This document shows positions 61,271-64,000 of a DNA stretch of 64,000 nt, piece by piece. The stretch lies in NCBI RefSeq assembly GCF_963666545.1, contig NZ_OY762899.1:3972365-4036364 (forward strand), written 5' to 3'. The DNA is from an uncultured Bacteroides sp. Lineage in GTDB: Bacteria; Bacteroidota; Bacteroidia; Bacteroidales; Bacteroidaceae. The notes under the pieces are model-generated. The model did no database searches and was not told the DNA's origin. It saw only the letters and a list, made by a program, of their open reading frames with translations. How positions within the stretch are numbered: the first letter of the stretch is position 1; each line of letters starts with the position of its first letter. The translations under genes and the position numbers were made by a program.

Positions 61271-64000
61271 ATGAAATATATACAGACAAAATTCATTTTA
61301 TGTATCATGCTAGCCTCTTCGTCGTTGGCGATTAGCGCGCAAACAGCAGAAAATGAGATGGATTCGTTGAGCGGTGAGAAAGCCCCGGTAGTGCAGATTG
61401 CTTATCGTAAAGTAGCGCAAGATGATCTATTAGGAGGTGTATCTGTCGTTAATATGGAAGAATTGCTAAAGAAAAACTACAGCACATCTAGCATGGACAA
61501 CATGCAAGGATATGTAGGTGGTTGGAATGGCAATTCGCTATGGGGTATGGATGGAGACAATGCCGGATACTTGGTTTTAGTTGATGGTGTTCCCCGTGAG
61601 GCTACAAATGTACAGTCTTCTGAAATTGCACAAATTACCTTTTTAAAAGGCGCTCAAGCAGTAGTTCTCTATGGTAGCAAAGCCGCGAAGGGAGCCGTGC
61701 TTATAACAACGAAACGTGGAAAAGTGGAAGGGCTGAATGTCAGCGTCAGAGCGAACACGCGTTTTTATGTGGCTAAGAGCTTTCCTGAATATTTAGGATC
61801 GGCGGAATATATGACTCTCTACAATGAAGCCCGTTTAAATGACGGAAAGGATATCGCATACAGTACCGAACAAATTTATAACCATGCTTCCGGTAAAAAC
61901 CCATATCGCTATCCTAATATCAATTATTATTCTTCGGACTACATTAAAAAAGTATATAATTATTCTGATGTTGCCGCTGAAATTAGTGGAGGTGGTAAAC
62001 GTGCACATTTTTATAGCAATGTAGGCTATTACCGTCAGGGCGACTTTTTTAATTTCGGTGAAGCGAAAAATAATAATGTCAATCGTCTCAATATGAGAGG
62101 CAATGTGGATGTGATGATCAATAGTTCCATTAGTGCTTATATTAATGCGAATGCTACTTTTTATGACGCGAAGAATGCGAAAGGTAATTACTGGGAGAAA
62201 GCAGCAACAGCCAGACCAAACAGGCCTGAATATGCGGCTCCTCTCATTCCTTTGAGTTATATTGATCCGAACGCGACCGCTGCTTGGGATTTAATAAATA
62301 GTTCCAATAACATTATTGATGGCAACTATTTTTTGAGTGGAACTCAAATTGATCAGACTAATATTATTGGAGATTATTATTCTGCCGGTAGTAGCAAGTG
62401 GACAAGCCGTCAATTCCAGTTTGACACAGGTGTTGATGTTAAATTGGATAAAGTATTGAAAGGATTGAGTTTTCACTCTAAGTTTGCGGTAGACTATGCG
62501 ACTTCGTATACCACCTCATTTGATAATAAATATGCTATCTACACCCCTACATGGTCTAATTATAATGGCAAGGATGTTATTGTGTCTTTAAAAAAAGAAA
62601 ATAATGATGAAAAACCCGGTATGCAAAATGTAACTGGTAGCAAAGATAAGCAGACGATTGCATTTTCCGGCCAGTTTAATTATGAAAACACTTTTAATAA
62701 GGTTCATAACGTTTCGGCCATGTTGATAGCGGCCGGTTACCAACAGACTTTGTCGGCGCAGTATCACAGTATCTGCAATGCGAACTTGGGTCTCCAGTTG
62801 GGTTACAATTATCAGAACAAATATTATGTCGATTTTAGTTCAGCCATGATTCATTCTGCGAAATTGGCCGAAGGTCATCGTAACGCCATATCTCCAACGT
62901 TGACTTTGGGTTGGAGATTAAGCAAAGAGGGCTTCCTTGCCGATTCTCCGGTAGTGGATGATTTAATGCTGAGTGTTTCGGGCGGTATTTTACATCAAGA
63001 CATTGATCTTGTTACCGGCGCAGACGATACTAAAAAAGAATTTTATTTGTATGAAGCCGTTTGGTCTCAAAATGATGGCTATGGGTGGTATGACGGTTCA
63101 GCCGGTAAGTATACAATTCCTTTACGCGGTGGGAACAAAGATTTGAGTTTTATTAAGCGCAAAGAGTTTTCCACTAACTTGAAAGCATCTTTATGGAAAA
63201 AGTTGCTTACGGTAGACGCTTCCTTTTTTATGAATTCAATGGAGGGATATCTTATTACCAATCCTACATTTTATCCAAGCTACTTGAGCACGGGATACCC
63301 CGCGGCATCGTTCGTGCCTTATTTGAACTATAATAATAATAAACGTGTAGGTTTTGATTTTGCTATAAATTTGAATAAACGTTTTGGAGAAGTGGACATG
63401 ACACTGGGTGTGGCCGGTACTTATTATGATACCAAAGCAACGAAGCGTGATGAGATCCATAATGATTATAGAAAACGTGAAGGACGTCCTATCGATGGTA
63501 TTTGGGGGTTGAAAAGTGCCGGCTTGTTCCAAAACGAGGAGGAAATAAAGAACTCCCCGGAACAAAAATTGGGCAGTACGGTAAAACCGGGTGATATAAA
63601 ATATGTGGATCAAAATGGCGACCATGTGATAGACAGCAATGATGAAATCTTCTTGGGTAAAGGAGGATGGTATGGTGCTCCTTTCACATTGGGTGTTAAT
63701 TTTACCGCGAAATGGAATAACTTCACTTTCTTCGCTTTAGGTACAGGAAACTTTGGCGCTTATGGCGTAAAGAATAGCTCTTATTATTGGATATCCGGAG
63801 ATAGTAAGTATTCTGCGATAGCACGCGATCGTTGGACAGAAAGCACGAAAGCTACTGCCACTTATCCGCGTTTGACGACAGATAATGGAAGTAATAATTT
63901 CCGCACATCGGATTTTTGGATATATAAGACTGATCGCTTTGATTTGGCGAAAGTGCAAATTACTTATGATTTGCCAAAGCATGTATTACGCAATATTATT
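61271..64000 (+). CDS. SusC-like TonB-dependent receptor (third; xusC position), 3' end cut by window
   Basis: The ATG at 61271 gives a signal peptide (MKYIQTKFILCIMLASSSLA, ending SAQ). Unlike the two full SusCs it lacks the N-terminal carboxypeptidase-D-like domain and a clear TonB box. Only about 55 residues separate the signal from the plug, which reads GYLVLVDGVPREATNVQSSE and FLKGAQAVVLYGSKAAKGAV. The barrel proceeds in frame to 64000 without a stop. In the xylan cassette of Bacteroides and Prevotella a second SusC/SusD pair (xusC-xusD) follows the first, so a SusD gene is expected just past the window. A short N-terminus is notable for a transporter; it may depend on the first pair. 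Confidence 0.9.
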   Translation, partial: MKYIQTKFILCIMLASSSLAISAQTAENEMDSLSGEKAPVVQIAYRKVAQDDLLGGVSVVNMEELLKKNYSTSSMDNMQGYVGGWNGNSLWGMDGDNAGYLVLVDGVPREATNVQSSEIAQITFLKGAQAVVLYGSKAAKGAVLITTKRGKVEGLNVSVRANTRFYVAKSFPEYLGSAEYMTLYNEARLNDGKDIAYSTEQIYNHASGKNPYRYPNINYYSSDYIKKVYNYSDVAAEISGGGKRAHFYSNVGYYRQGDFFNFGEAKNNNVNRLNMRGNVDVMINSSISAYINANATFYDAKNAKGNYWEKAATARPNRPEYAAPLIPLSYIDPNATAAWDLINSSNNIIDGNYFLSGTQIDQTNIIGDYYSAGSSKWTSRQFQFDTGVDVKLDKVLKGLSFHSKFAVDYATSYTTSFDNKYAIYTPTWSNYNGKDVIVSLKKENNDEKPGMQNVTGSKDKQTIAFSGQFNYENTFNKVHNVSAMLIAAGYQQTLSAQYHSICNANLGLQLGYNYQNKYYVDFSSAMIHSAKLAEGHRNAISPTLTLGWRLSKEGFLADSPVVDDLMLSVSGGILHQDIDLVTGADDTKKEFYLYEAVWSQNDGYGWYDGSAGKYTIPLRGGNKDLSFIKRKEFSTNLKASLWKKLLTVDASFFMNSMEGYLITNPTFYPSYLSTGYPAASFVPYLNYNNNKRVGFDFAINLNKRFGEVDMTLGVAGTYYDTKATKRDEIHNDYRKREGRPIDGIWGLKSAGLFQNEEEIKNSPEQKLGSTVKPGDIKYVDQNGDHVIDSNDEIFLGKGGWYGAPFTLGVNFTAKWNNFTFFALGTGNFGAYGVKNSSYYWISGDSKYSAIARDRWTESTKATATYPRLTTDNGSNNFRTSDFWIYKTDRFDLAKVQITYDLPKHVLRNII

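Overview
The window is part of a very large polysaccharide-utilisation locus (PUL) from a member of the Bacteroidales. I can support the order but not the genus. The evidence is three SusC-type TonB-dependent receptors, two SusD-type lipoproteins, a one-protein hybrid two-component regulator, a long run of secreted glycoside hydrolases, AT-rich intergenic DNA, weak ribosome-binding sites, and promoter-like boxes of the Bacteroides form TAnnTTTG. No RNA genes, transposases or CRISPR arrays are visible.

Layout. (1) Positions 1-33,420, minus strand: sixteen closely spaced genes that look like one operon read leftwards from a promoter near 33,450. In reading order they are a double CE1 esterase, GH43, GH95, GH2, GH43-CBM6, NPCBM-Ig-GH27, GH43-CBM6, LamG-GH43, GH115, GH27, DUF3237, GH31, GH29, GH2, a GH127/GH146-type enzyme, and a PA14-containing GH31 cut by the window edge. 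(2) 34,348-41,766, plus strand: an IPT/NHL lipoprotein, SusC, SusD and a DUF1735/DUF4361-type lipoprotein, closed by a hairpin. (3) 41,856-44,483: a barrel-less protein with an MG2-like N-terminus and a TonB-plug-like C-terminus. (4) 44,484-49,645: noncoding tandem arrays, then a retropepsin-like protease and an S41 peptidase, flanked by copies of a duplicated promoter-region cassette. (5) 49,646-51,401: a small secreted protein, a broken GH10 xylanase fragment and a CE6-type esterase, ending at a strong bidirectional terminator. (6) 55,588-51,512, minus strand: the hybrid two-component system. (7) 56,133-64,000, plus strand: SusC, SusD and a third SusC that runs off the edge.

How it fits together. 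GH115 (alpha-glucuronidase), CE1 and CE6 esterases, four GH43s, GH31s, GH95, a GH127-type beta-L-arabinofuranosidase, two GH27s and two GH2s, plus the GH10 remnant, point to a heavily substituted, feruloylated glucuronoarabinoxylan of the cereal-bran type. The operon removes side chains and esters. No intact backbone-cutting xylanase lies in the window, so it must be encoded elsewhere. The SusC-SusD-SusC run at the right end matches the start of the conserved Bacteroidetes xylan-uptake cassette (xusA-xusB-xusC), whose remaining members and a GH10 would be expected just past 64,000. The hybrid two-component system probably senses a xylan-derived oligosaccharide.

The least explained parts are the duplicated promoter cassette with its short lipoprotein-like leader ORFs, the protease pair, and the barrel-less plug protein.
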